64,000 bases of DNA from Mesostigma viride (GCA_009746045.1 RPFO01000072.1:5016087-5080086), one strand, 5' to 3'; shown: positions 34,373 through 44,404, counted from the stretch's first letter. A program made the numbers and translations. The notes: a model not told the origin generated them from the letters alone.

Positions 34373-34699
34373 ATCCTTTCGTAGTTAGCCTGTCCTTCGC
34401 CTTGTTTTCCTGCTTACGGTTGTTTCCTGCCTTAGATCGGGGAGTATTACTGTTCGGAGACGATTAGCGTCGCCGTACCTACACCTTTTTCCTTGTGCTG
34501 CTGCTTTATTAGACGGCCGCACCCGCAGAGTTACGGGGCGCTGTGTTAGGACGAGCGCTGGGATATCCGGCCGCTGACTTAGGACGAGAGCTGGAAACTC
34601 CCGCCCTCCTTCTTCTTTCGGTGATCCAGATCGTCAAGCTAAGTCGCCTACCCCTACCTCGTCTAGCTTGACATCACAAGACACGCCAGGTGAGTTATC

Positions 34700-35092
34700 A
34701 TGAGTCAACGTCGTGTTTTTACTGCGCCTTCCCATTCATCTAGTGATAATAGTTTAGCTAAGTATTACGTAGTTATTACCCCTCAATGGTCAGCCATTTT
34801 CCTCTCTTGGTCAGATGCTAGGAAGATAGTGCAAAACCGTACATATAATGTAATTAGGTATAAGAAATTTGTTACCTTCGAGGAAGCTCAACAATTCCTT
34901 ATAGACCATAGCGTATCAGATCTAGGCCTACACGTACGTTCTACTCCTCATGGTCGCCCTCCTGTAGAAGCTCTAGATTTTGCTACCCCTCCTTCGTCTC
35001 CCCCTAAGAGGGCTGCATCCTCATCTAGCTTAGATACTCCTCTCACCTTGGAATTCGGTTCCCTATCCATTACTGTTGTTAAAAAGGACTGA
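34700..35092 (+). CDS. ORF1: RNase H1 N-terminal/viroplasmin-like domain protein
   Basis: 130 codons with a clear ATG 534 bases after the LTR. Residues about 20-70 carry the pattern of the RNase H1 N-terminal domain (caulimovirus VI family): KYYVVITPQW, then AIFLSWSDARKIV, then YKKFVTFEEAQQFL. In RNase H1 this domain binds RNA/DNA hybrids; in caulimoviruses it is part of the inclusion-body protein. The residues after 95 are Pro/Ser-rich (TPPSSPPKRAASSSSL). Here it stands alone, ahead of gag, in the retrotransposon's own transcript. A role in binding the hybrid formed during reverse transcription is an inference. Identification is by motif pattern only. Confidence 0.68.
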   Translation: MSQRRVFTAPSHSSSDNSLAKYYVVITPQWSAIFLSWSDARKIVQNRTYNVIRYKKFVTFEEAQQFLIDHSVSDLGLHVRSTPHGRPPVEALDFATPPSSPPKRAASSSSLDTPLTLEFGSLSITVVKKD

Positions 35093-35216
35093 TTTAAATT
35101 GTTCCTTTCTTTTAAGCCATTAAAATCTTTTCCTTTTCTTTCCTTGCCTTATATTAGGCCTTGTCCTTTATCCTTGTTGCTTTCAGTTAGATTTTTGATC
35201 ATTTACTTAAACAAAA

Positions 35217-36958
35217 ATGGATCCAGTGGGTGGTAACCTGTCGCCTATACCTACCAATACTCCTACTATGAATAATAATAATAATAATAATAATAACAAC
35301 CATAACAACAATCGGGTAACCGACGGGACTCACTTGAAACGGTACACCATCTCACTCCTCAAGGTAATCTTCGTGCCTCACCTCCTTCTCCGCTTGCTGA
35401 TGGTCGCCGTCGTCCCTCACTTACCCCTCCTACCTATGAACAACGTCAACGTATGCAAGTCAGATTTAGTGATGACCCTTCCCTTACCCTGAACCAGGCC
35501 CCTGCCCCTCCTGCAACCTTGGCTCAACCCTCCAGCAGGTCCTCACTAACTAACAATGTTTTTAGGCCTCCTTCCCACCCTGTCCTTCCATGCCTGCTCT
35601 TAACACGGGTCGTGCCTCTGCCCCTGTCGGTCCTTCTGGGCGCCCTAGTGCAGTTCCCTTTTACCCACCTGCTTCCTGGTCCTACCCTGAGACGGCCTAT
35701 GAGGCAGCCCAGGTCCCTACCCGTGTGGCTGATTTAGAAGTTAATAGTGATTTCAGCACCATGCCCTTAGATGACAGAAATTATGATCATTTTGCCTATT
35801 CCTCTCTTCGTGAGCAATATACTGTCCCCTTCTCTTATGGGCACCAGCCTGAAACGGTGGCCCCGTCTAGACCCCTACCCAAGACTTTTCCTCTTCCTTC
35901 CTTCTATCCCGCTTATGTAGCAGTGGAAGCTAGTGGCCCTATGGGAAAAACTGACTCTTCTAATCCCCCTAAGCCCCCTGCTCTTCCCCTCTTTGCTAAC
36001 CTTCCCAAGCTGGATGTCAAGTCTACCCCTCAACAGTTTTTCACCTTTATTATGTTGCTTACACAGAACACGGAGTCGTGGCAGAATCATAATAGATGGC
36101 GTCTTTCTGATGCTGTATTAGTTCCTCACTATCTCACAACCTGTATTACTCCTGAGCTTGCTAACCTCATTCAGTGTGAGTCTTTGGCCTCTCATGCCTA
36201 CCCTAACTCTGTAGCAGAATTGTTTAAGCGTTTAGAGAACCATTTAGTCCCTCCTGATTCAGATTGGCAGGATAGATTAGCCTTTGGTACCTTGCAGCAG
36301 GGTACTAAATCATTTAAGGAGTATATGAAAGAGTTTGATGCTCAGATGGTACGAATTAGGGATTTGTCGGGTGCAGAAGTACGTGCTCGCTTCCTCCAAG
36401 GCCTCAGTAGACCCTTATTACGTGAAGTCAAGCGCCAGTTCTCTGCCTACCGTTTTACTGATCTGCCCCTCAAGCATGTGCGCCAGCATCTCTTGCGTGT
36501 AGCAGATTTCTTCACCACCCCTTCTCTTCCTACCCGTTCCCGTATTAATAATATTATCCTTACCCCTGAGGAGGAGAACTCCTATGTAGAAGAATTAGAT
36601 ATCTGTGTTACTGACCTTTCAGCCCTTGATGTCTCTCATATCACATGCTATCATTGTAAGGAAGTAGGTCATCTTAAACGTGAGTGCCCCAAGTTCCTTT
36701 CGGGTGCTCCCCCTCATCCCGACGCTCGCCCTCCTCGTACCCCTCAGCGTGCTCCTATTCGTCCTACTTCAGGACGCATTCCCTTCAGCTACCCCTAGTA
36801 GGCTGAATGCTGTGCAGACAGGATCCCCAGGGTTCCCCTATGATAATCAGGCTCCCGCACCCTCTTCAATCCCTCGTGACCCTCCAGCAGTGGCTTTTCC
36901 GCCAGGGTCTTCTTCGGGGTTAGTTCCTATGGATTTGGGGGGGGAGGGGGAACAGTAG
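35217..36958 (+). pseudogene. gag of copy B (frameshifted)
   Basis: Starts MDPVGGNLSPIPTNTPTM followed by an Asn run. Comparison with copy A shows a one-base loss near 35313, another near 35585 and a one-base gain near 36783, so the frame is broken in three places. The central part (from about 35590) is a capsid-type region with QQGTKSFKEYMKEFDAQ and RARFLQGLSRPLLREV, as in Ty3/Gypsy retrotransposon gag. The zinc knuckle CYHCKEVGHLKREC is at about 36645-36690. The last codons GEGEQ and stop (36956-36958) follow a run of eight G. Confidence 0.85.
36937..36943 (+). promoter_or_regulatory. Putative -1 frameshift site, gag to pol
   Basis: In the gag frame the run reads G GGG GGG, the X-XXY-YYZ phase needed for -1 slippage, 13 bases before the gag stop. 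The pol frame is -1 to gag and, in copy A, is open from this run through to the protease. In copy B a one-base loss near 37011 closes it. Confidence 0.5.
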
Positions 36959-37070
36959 GCCTGTCAGCCGGGGGTAACCTGGACAGGTCCTTAGATAGTA
37001 CCCCAGATAAAATTTTTGCCTGCCTGTTTTTATAACCTCTGTAGGAGCTGAATCTTCCCTACCACTACGT

Positions 37071-39452
37071 GTGCGTCCTCTTATGTTCTTGAATGGTGGT
37101 TTAACCGTCCCTCACACTGTTGTAGACCCCTTCTTGCATGCTGATGAACTCTTGAATGTCTCTGTGTTGGTAGATAGCGGTGCGGCTAGCTCCTTTGTGA
37201 GCGAGGCCCTAGTTAGACGTTTAGGACTAGTCCCTACCCCTCACACCAAACCCGTTACTGTTCATTATGCTGATGGTCGCACCAGTCATTCCCCGGGTAC
37301 GGTGTCCCTTCCCATGGTTATACAAGGACGTACTGTCAACCTGACGGCCACTATAGGCCCTATCACTACCGCTGATGTATTACTAGGATTAGATTGGCAC
37401 CAGGATAATAAGATTACTATTAATTATGATACCATGGTCATTTGGTTTCCAGATAGCTCTTACTGGGTACCTGAACGTCATTATAGATTGGAAAATTTAT
37501 CCTTGGTAGATATTACTCCTCCTACACCTGTTGATCCTCCTGTAAGACCTATACCTGAAGTATTAATGTCAAATGACGAATTACGTTCTGAATTAAAGCA
37601 AAATGGATACCTATTATGTATGTTCCTTCAGTTAGAAGTACAAGAGATACCTATCACTAATAATAGTGTGGATATAGATGTAAATACAGTGGATACAATA
37701 GGAGTAGGATTTACTGAAAATGAAATAGTAAGATACATGGCTGTGATAGATTCCTCAAAAGTATTTGAAGAAAAGACTCCTTCTTATCCTCCTCCTCGTT
37801 CTGTTTTACACCGTGTAGTTATCAAGGACGGTGCAGTTCCTACGCACTCTCCGATGTATAGAATGGGCCCTACCGAGTTAAAGGAACTAAAACAGATTTT
37901 AGTGTCATTATTAGAAGCAGGATTGATAGAGCCTAGTAACTCCCCCTACTCAGCTGGTGTCCTGTTAGTTCCTAAGCCAAATGGCAAGTTTCGCCTAGTT
38001 ACTGATTATAGGAAGTTGAATGATATTACTGTGAAATCTAAATACCCTCTACCTCGTATTGATGATATATTTAATAAGGTTAAAGGTTCCACTTGTTTCA
38101 CAGTACTGGATTGTGCGGATGGTTTTTGGCAGTTGCGGATAGCTCCTGAGGATTGCCATAAAACCGCCTTTGCTACCCCTTTTGGTCATTACCAGTTTAG
38201 AGTAGCGGCTATGGGACTCTGTAACTCGCCTGCCTCTTTTCAAATGTTAATGAATGAAGTGCTTAGACCTGTTATGGGAAATTCTCATCTTCCTCAGGTG
38301 TCCTCTGATCTAAAGGATCCTTCCTTCTCCTCTGTTTCTTTATCTGAGCATGACCGTTCTTGTGCTCAAGCTTACTTAGATGATATTCTTATTTACTCTC
38401 CTGATTTTGAAACGCACCTACGTGATTTAAAGAAAGTATTAGAAATAATGGCTGAAAATTCTTTGTGGGCGCGCCGTGCTAAAGTGCGTTCGGGTAGGAG
38501 TGTCCCATTTTTAGGGCACGTTCTGTCAGATGCCGGGGTCGCTACCGACCCGGATAAAACTAAGTCAATTCAGGAATGGCCTACTCCTACCGACGTTAAA
38601 GGTGTACGTAGTTTCCTAGGAATTGCTTCTTACTATAGGCGTTTTATCCCGCGTTTCGCAACTATAGCAGCCCCTATTAATCATTTATTAAAGAAGGATA
38701 TCCCCTTTGTTTGGAGTAGTGAGTGTCAGTCTGCTTTTCAGTGCCTAAAATCCCTACTCCTTTCCCCTCCTGTACTCATCCTACCGGATACTACTAAACC
38801 CTTTGTTGTGGCTACAGATGCTAGTAAAGTAGCTATAGGTGGTGTCCTTCTCCAGGATCAGGGTCAGGGCTTACAGCCAATTGAGTATATCTCTAGGACA
38901 ATGCTCCCTGCGGAGCGTAACTATCCCGTCCACCAGCAGGAACTCTTAGCTGTGGTGTATTGTTGCCACGCGTGGCAGCACTTCCTTAAAGGTGCTCAAT
39001 TTGATGTCTGCCTGAATGAACCCTGTGAGCTAGATCCTTATAGGTTAGTTATCCAAACGGATCATCGTCCCCTTACCCATCTTCTCTCCCAACCCAACCT
39101 TACCCCTCGGCAAGCGCGCTGGATGGAATTTTTAGCACAGTTTTCCCCTTTTAAACTTCAGTATGTCAAGGGTGTAGATAACATAGTACCAGATGCACTC
39201 TCTCGTCGTGCAGACTATTCCTTCTTCGAGGACCTTGATGTTCTCAATACTACTCTAGTTCCTACTACTATGGGTGTAACCCCTTATGGTGAACTACCTG
39301 ATGATGATTCCTATGCCTACCTCTTTCATACAGCTGTTCGCATGCCTGATCTCCTTTCTCACGTAGGACTCTCTCTCCCGTGTGAGGCCCTTCCTGTGGC
39401 CTCGGTGGGGGGGAGGGGAAAAATAAAATTTCTATACCGCTTAGCCATATAG
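37071..39452 (+). CDS. pol: aspartic protease, reverse transcriptase, RNase H
   Basis: 793 codons from this ATG, intact. The protease has VLVDSGAASSFV (catalytic Asp about residue 35). The reverse transcriptase has LVPKPNGKFRLVTDYRKLND (about 305), DCADGFWQLRIAPED and the catalytic box AYLDDILIYS (about 434). The RNase H has ATDASKVAIGG (about 581), HQQELLAVVYCCHAW, QTDHRPL and VDNIVPDALSRR. The order is typical of Ty3/Gypsy. The natural product probably starts upstream in the gag-pol overlap. The frame ends shortly after a second poly-G run, and the integrase lies in the -1 frame beyond it, so RNase H and integrase are in separate frames in both copies. Confidence 0.93.
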   Translation: MRPLMFLNGGLTVPHTVVDPFLHADELLNVSVLVDSGAASSFVSEALVRRLGLVPTPHTKPVTVHYADGRTSHSPGTVSLPMVIQGRTVNLTATIGPITTADVLLGLDWHQDNKITINYDTMVIWFPDSSYWVPERHYRLENLSLVDITPPTPVDPPVRPIPEVLMSNDELRSELKQNGYLLCMFLQLEVQEIPITNNSVDIDVNTVDTIGVGFTENEIVRYMAVIDSSKVFEEKTPSYPPPRSVLHRVVIKDGAVPTHSPMYRMGPTELKELKQILVSLLEAGLIEPSNSPYSAGVLLVPKPNGKFRLVTDYRKLNDITVKSKYPLPRIDDIFNKVKGSTCFTVLDCADGFWQLRIAPEDCHKTAFATPFGHYQFRVAAMGLCNSPASFQMLMNEVLRPVMGNSHLPQVSSDLKDPSFSSVSLSEHDRSCAQAYLDDILIYSPDFETHLRDLKKVLEIMAENSLWARRAKVRSGRSVPFLGHVLSDAGVATDPDKTKSIQEWPTPTDVKGVRSFLGIASYYRRFIPRFATIAAPINHLLKKDIPFVWSSECQSAFQCLKSLLLSPPVLILPDTTKPFVVATDASKVAIGGVLLQDQGQGLQPIEYISRTMLPAERNYPVHQQELLAVVYCCHAWQHFLKGAQFDVCLNEPCELDPYRLVIQTDHRPLTHLLSQPNLTPRQARWMEFLAQFSPFKLQYVKGVDNIVPDALSRRADYSFFEDLDVLNTTLVPTTMGVTPYGELPDDDSYAYLFHTAVRMPDLLSHVGLSLPCEALPVASVGGRGKIKFLYRLAI
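39407..39413 (+). promoter_or_regulatory. Putative -1 frameshift site, RNase H to integrase
   Basis: Seven G in the phase G GGG GGG of the pol frame, followed by AGGGGAA, 37 bases before the pol stop. The integrase frame is -1. Copy A keeps it open without a stop from this run to the integrase ATG. In copy B one base is missing near 39486, so a stop intervenes. The tract is the same length in both copies. A purine tract serving as internal plus-strand primer is an alternative or additional role. Confidence 0.45.
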
Positions 39453-39561
39453 CGACTAGGTCAGGAAAGTCTTATGAAAACGTAGTCCCCTAGGACCTCC
39501 CCTTCTCTTCGGCAAGGCGGTAGGAGATCTCTTTAAACCTGTTCTGGATACTTCTGTAGCG

Positions 39562-41088
39562 ATGCCTACCTCTGATCTTGAACGCCTTATTAGTAGATTT
39601 ACGGCCACTGAGCCGGAAGCATTAGCTGCCATTGCTGCACATCCCCAACAATTAGGCAAGCACCCTTGTAAATTTGTAGGTGGGTTTTTATATGTGCAGA
39701 TAGCAGATTCTCCCCCTCAATGGCGCCTGTATGTCCCTCCTATCTGTCGCTCCTCCTTGCTCTTTGAGTTGCATGACTTAGCTGCTCACCAGGGTGGTAA
39801 ACGGGTACGGGACCTAGTAGCCCGCTCTTATTACTGGCCTTCCCTTTATAAGGATGTGGATGAGTATGTTAGAACTTGTCAATCTTGCCAGGAAATGAAA
39901 CCCAATAATGTAGGACAGATAGCAGAACCTAGGACCTTGCCTGACCCTATCATGCCTTGGGATTCTATCATGATGGATTTTGTAGGACCTTTTAGAAAGA
40001 ATGATAGGGGCAATGCCCAAATCCTTGTGTTCATAGATCGTTTTACTCGTATGTGCCATCTTGTGCCGTGTCCTTTAGAACTCACCGCACGTGATTGCGC
40101 ACGCCTATACCTCAATAATGTATATAGATATCATGGATTGAGTAGGCAGTTTATTAGTGATAAGGATAAATTATTTACCTCAGATTTTTGGCAGCAGTTT
40201 TTCGCTGCCATCGGTACCAAGGTTACCTACGGTACTGCCTACCACTCCTCCTCCTCTCATTTAGTAGAGCGTCTTAATAGAGTAGTAGAAGAAGCGCTTA
40301 GGCACTATGTTAATGGCTCGGGTAGTGATTGGGAGGATTATTTATGTTTGGTAGAGTTCTCCCTCAACAATTGTCCCCAAGCTGCGCATGGATATACGCC
40401 CTTCTTCTTAGATACTGGGAGACAGCCCCTTACCCCTACCTCTCTCTTAGCTAGTCCTCTACGGGACAAGGATGATGTGTCCCGAGATACTGTAGAAGGT
40501 GTACAGTCCTTACTAGATAGAATGAAAACTGCTCATGACCACGCGATCTCAGGGTATCAAAAAGCTCAGGCTAAGTACCTTGCTAGGTTGCGTGCCTCCT
40601 TAGATAGACGAGCACCTGAGATAGAAGTAGGAGATCTAGTATTAGTAGAAGGCCCCCGTGTTGGCCGTTTTGCTCATAAGTTTGAAGCAGAACTGAAGGT
40701 CAAACTTAGGCCTGCCTTCTTAGGACCCTTCCATGTGTTGTCTAGGGTAGGAAATTTCTTGTATAAAGTCGATATCCCTACCTCTTGGCAAACGCATTCA
40801 AACACCTTCCATAGGAGCCAGCTTAAACTGTACCACCCTAGTACGTTCGCTGGCAGGGAGTTAGCGCCTGCCCCTTTAGAGCATAATCCTGACACTGGGG
40901 AAGTAGAAGACGAAGTAGAAAGCATCGTGGCCCATCGAGATATCAAAAAGGGCCGCGGTACCCAGCGTCAGTATAAAGTGAAGTGGATGTATGCTCGTAG
41001 TGAAGTAGATAAGGTTTGGTATACGGAGAGTGAGCTAGATGGGTGTAGTCGCCTGCTGCAGGAATATAAAACCCTGCACAAGCTCTAG
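39562..41088 (+). CDS. Integrase with C-terminal chromodomain
   Basis: 508 codons. The zinc-binding HHCC motif runs from FELHDLAAHQGGKR (about residue 70) to CQSCQ (about 106). The catalytic triad is D in IMMDFVGPF (about 138), D in FISDKDKLF (about 199) and E in SSHLVERLNRVVEE (about 235). A GPF module follows near residue 389. The C-terminus carries a chromodomain (about 447-493: VESIVAHRDIKK, then QYKVKWMYA, then VWYTESEL), the mark of chromoviruses, thought to steer integration toward modified chromatin. The ATG used here is the first in the frame; the true product likely extends upstream through the -1 overlap. Confidence 0.93.
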   Translation: MPTSDLERLISRFTATEPEALAAIAAHPQQLGKHPCKFVGGFLYVQIADSPPQWRLYVPPICRSSLLFELHDLAAHQGGKRVRDLVARSYYWPSLYKDVDEYVRTCQSCQEMKPNNVGQIAEPRTLPDPIMPWDSIMMDFVGPFRKNDRGNAQILVFIDRFTRMCHLVPCPLELTARDCARLYLNNVYRYHGLSRQFISDKDKLFTSDFWQQFFAAIGTKVTYGTAYHSSSSHLVERLNRVVEEALRHYVNGSGSDWEDYLCLVEFSLNNCPQAAHGYTPFFLDTGRQPLTPTSLLASPLRDKDDVSRDTVEGVQSLLDRMKTAHDHAISGYQKAQAKYLARLRASLDRRAPEIEVGDLVLVEGPRVGRFAHKFEAELKVKLRPAFLGPFHVLSRVGNFLYKVDIPTSWQTHSNTFHRSQLKLYHPSTFAGRELAPAPLEHNPDTGEVEDEVESIVAHRDIKKGRGTQRQYKVKWMYARSEVDKVWYTESELDGCSRLLQEYKTLHKL

Positions 41089-41164
41089 TCGTAGGCCTTC
41101 TCCTCTCTTATGTTATGTCTGCTGTCGACGGGTGGTTGGTTGTCCCCTCCCCTCCGCAGCCGTC

Positions 41165-43463
41165 ATGACAGAGCCTACCCCTCCGGCTGAGAGCCCGCTG
41201 CCGTCCCTGCCCCTACCGGACCCTGAGCTGTATTTCGAGGCCCTTCCGGGCCGCTGGGTGTCGCGATCATGTTACCGGGGTGGCGTTGTGCAGCCGGCCC
41301 TTCAGGCCCAACATGCGAGCTTAGTCAGGGCGGCCCTCTTCGGGGTCACGTGGTATGGTCCTTCCCCTAATGAGCCGCACCAGCTTGTCCTGCACGGGTT
41401 CGACGATGCCGGACACTGTTTGTTGGGGTGTGGTTCTCGCTGTCCCGCCTTGGAACAGATAGATGCGGTTCTCCGGTGCTGCCGTGTGTTCTCCTACCTC
41501 TCTACCCCTGTGGGCCGTACCTGCCTACGGGAGGTGTTTCCTTGGCTTCCGGCTGAGGGTGATGCTGAGGTAGATGAGAACCCCTGCGACCTTTTACGGG
41601 CCGTAGAATTCATGGAGATAGCTGATCAGGCGGCGGGACTAGCGGTTGATGGTCCTGCCCCTTCGGGCGCCCCAGCCGAGGTACATTATACTCCAGATTA
41701 TTCTGCCTCGAGCGCTGCGTCCGCCTCCTCGGCGTCTGTTCCTCCCTCTCCGGTCCCGTCGTCCCCTCGGTCGACCCGGGGTGTTGCAGTGGAGCCTACC
41801 CCTTCGGGTTTGCCTGATCCTCTTTCGGCGACGGTCTCGGCTATGCAGGCTCAGATCCAGTCCCTGACCACGGCGTTTGGGGCCTTCCTGGCGGCCCAGG
41901 CGCAGGTCCCGGCTACGCCAGCTGGATCCGCGCCTCCTACCCCTTCTGTTGCCCCGGCGACTACGGCTTCGCCCGCGCCCCCGCTGGCGCCCGCGGTCGC
42001 TGTGGTTCCGGCGGCTGCTGCGACTCCTGCTGCCTCTGCGCCTGTGACCGCTGTACCTGCGCCTACGCGCGAGTCCCCTGCCCCTGTGACCGCGCCCGCT
42101 GTCGCTGCTTCCGAGCCTCCACCAGCTCAGTCGCAGCCGTCGCGGGGCTTCTTTGGCGACACTAGCGGACTGCCCAGGCTTTGGGAGGGTGGTCCCCCGC
42201 AGAGGATCCGGTTCCTGACTGGAGCCTGGATGGTAGTCAATCTTATGCAGGACTGCCTGTCCCTACGGGCCCCATTTTTAACATGTGGCCTGAGGGTGCA
42301 CCGGCCACCGGAGACCGGCGCGCCAGCTTCGTTGGCGGGTCCGTCACGGCCCCCTCTGGCTTCGGGTCCGGCGCGACCGTCTGCTGTACCAGTGTCACCT
42401 GCGTCGGTGTCGGCTCCTGCCCCTGCTTCGGCCCCTGCCCCTCCGGCCTCTCTGTCCTTGGCTGCGGTTGTTCGGTCCACCGGTCAGGATCCTCGCGCTA
42501 CCCGCGCTTCCGACTCCCTCCGGGAGTTGTCCCAGGGTGATCGGGACAGGGCTCCTTCTGTGGTGCATGCGACGCCGGAGTCGCGCGACACGCCCGTGCC
42601 TGGATGTGGTATGTCCGCACTCGCCTGCCGCCAGTGTGACCTGCCGCGCGTCTCCGCCGAGCTTGCCATCTCGCCCATGTCCTACGGGTTTTCCCAGGTG
42701 TGTCGGGCGCCTCGGGATCGTGGCCTACCCATTGAGACTGATCGGCCTCCTTTCGACATGGTTATTTTAGCTGATCCTGTGTTCCAGGGTGAGATCCTGG
42801 TTCGGCGCGTTCTGTATCGCTGGGCTAGGCGCCACAACGACTTGGACACCTACGGTGGGTTCCAGTGGGCTTACCCTCCGCCTCTGGGCATTATGGCTTC
42901 GGATGCCCTTACGGTAGAGTTTCCTGCGGTGCCGGGTGTTACGTACACCACGGTCCTCCAGCCCATCCTCGAGTGGGATGCCCGGCGTCCGGCGCCCCTA
43001 CCGGGCCAGGGTCTAGACTCCCGCGGTCACCCTCCTCCTCGGGCCAGCGACTACCTAGAGACATTCGGGTCGCGCCAGTGTACGCGTCGGTGGCGCTCCC
43101 GAGAGGTTCGGCACATCCGGTTGTGGCCGTCCAACGTGGAGCCCCTGGTGGACCTGTTTTTCCCGACGGGTTGCGCCCTCGGATCCGGTACATCGCCTCC
43201 TCCTGCGGGCCCTCTGTTTGATCGCGGTAGAGCCTTTCCTTCGCCTCTTTGCCTGTGGCTTCCTGGACTGGGCCCGTGGCCAGGTCGTTCTTACTCAGCA
43301 TAGGTATTACTGGGCCTTTCTGGGCCTTTTTCCTGACGGCGTGTGGGCCGATGTTTTCCTCACCGTAGATAGGCATGACAATGTTGAGGATGTGGCCCAT
43401 TACCAGGCCTACCTGGAGGTCCTGCTGGCCTCCCGTGGTACCTACCAGACGGATGGCCATTAG
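41165..43463 (+). CDS. ORF3: long unrecognised protein after integrase
   Basis: About 765 codons, starting 77 bases after the integrase stop at MTEPTPPAESPLPSLPLPDP. The same start exists in copy A. The N-terminal block (about residues 20-150) includes LYFEALPGRWVSR and TWYGPSPNEPHQLVLHGFDD. The middle, about 270 residues, is rich in Pro, Ala and Ser with a short amphipathic stretch (SAMQAQIQSLTTAFGAFLAA). The C-terminal block (about 480-765) includes LACRQCDLPR, WARRHNDLDTYGGFQWAYPP and HRYYWAFLGLFPDGVWADVF. In copy B two compensating indels near 42210-42300 and one near 43170 disturb the frame. No domain recognised. It sits where env-like or other extra ORFs occur in plant and fungal elements, but no signal peptide or membrane anchor is evident. 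Confidence 0.7.
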
Positions 43464-43819
43464 ATAGAGGGCCTTAGGCCCGACCTGAGGGTGTTGTCCC
43501 TCCGGTATGTAGAGTCGCCTTCATATTCTGGCCAGTTGGTTGGCTGTTCTTGGTCCTTGGCGCTGATGTGTTTACTCTGTGTGTCCTGCCCAGTGCCGTC
43601 CCCCCCGGCCAGGACTCCGTTCCAGGCAGTTAGGGGAACCTCCACCAGGCTTGGTGCTGGCTAACCCTACACCACCCGGCGTGGTGGTGGAGACCGTGTG
43701 AACTATTGGTGCTTTGTATCTGGGATGGTCTATCGATTGTGTTGGTGTGTGTTGGGTGCATTAGGATTTTCCTACCCCTTCGTTTCCTCCCTGTGCGTAG
43801 GGAGAGGGCTCCCTACCTT
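43464..43819 (+). other. 3' untranslated region of copy B
   Basis: About 360 bases between ORF3 and the polypurine tract, without open frames. It contains a short inverted pair CACCACCCGGCGTGGTGGTG near 43670-43692. Confidence 0.6.
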
Positions 43820-43833
43820 TGTGGGGGGGGAGG
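43820..43833 (+). other. Polypurine tract of copy B
   Basis: GTGGGGGGGGAGG immediately upstream of the 3' LTR. It is the same kind of G-run plus A as at the two frame junctions in gag-pol and pol-integrase. Confidence 0.8.
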
Positions 43834-44404
43834 TGTTACGTCGCGTAACAATTCGTTGTAGTTACGGACGTAAATTAGGTCCTTTGCCTCGGTTGTCCCT
43901 AGGTTTACGTTTAGGCTCCTACCGGGACATTATTGTCCTCGTAACAGTACTGTGGTACATTGGGTGCCGTTGGGCGCCGCGCCGCGTACTTTACTAGTGG
44001 TCCTGATCCTGGGTAGAATGTAGTGGACCAGCGTGCATCAGTAGATTTAGTGGACCAGCGTGCACCTGTAGGCGAGGGCCATGTCGGCCCGAGCGTGTTG
44101 GACCGTTGGTGACATTTATGCGCGTTCTACCCTTTGTGTGTGCACTCGGCGTGTGTTAAGTGAATTGACACATTTAGGCTTGGGTCACGGCAGTGTAGTT
44201 GTGTTTCCTTCCTCTATTCCTGGAGTAAACGGGTTTTGGTAAATGGTTGTATGGCGTATTATAGCAACACTTACGTTAATGCATTGAGATCAGCTCCGTC
44301 ACGTTCGTCTTTCGCCAGAGGGTTAAGTAGAGGAGGCCTGACCAGTTTAGGTAGTATCAGGCCCATTAGAGGTAGAGGTGGAGGTAGATATCCGCGGCGT
44401 AACA
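43834..44404 (+). repeat. 3' LTR of copy B
   Basis: 571 bp, identical to the 5' LTR except for two visible single-base losses (in the CTGGGGTAG and GTGACCATT contexts). Confidence 0.92.

Larger units (their letters stand above)
33594..44404 (+). mobile_element. Chromovirus copy B (Ty3/Gypsy), full length
   Basis: A 10,811-bp element with 573/571-bp LTRs, inserted in the 5' LTR of copy A with target duplication CCTAT (33589-33593 and 44405-44409). Order: LTR, leader with ORF0, ORF1 (viroplasmin-like), gag, protease-RT-RNase H, integrase with chromodomain, ORF3, polypurine tract, LTR. Its two LTRs differ mainly by two single-base indels, so insertion is recent. Yet gag and ORF3 carry several one-base indels. 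The chromodomain places it among chromoviruses. Confidence 0.92.

Noticed and set aside
41039..41164. Extended start of ORF3 overlapping the integrase end
   Set aside because: The 754-codon frame opens inside the integrase gene; the ATG at 41165, shared with copy A, is the better start.
41165..43463. ORF3 as a retroviral-type envelope gene
   Set aside because: No signal peptide, no clear fusion or transmembrane segment; position alone is not enough.
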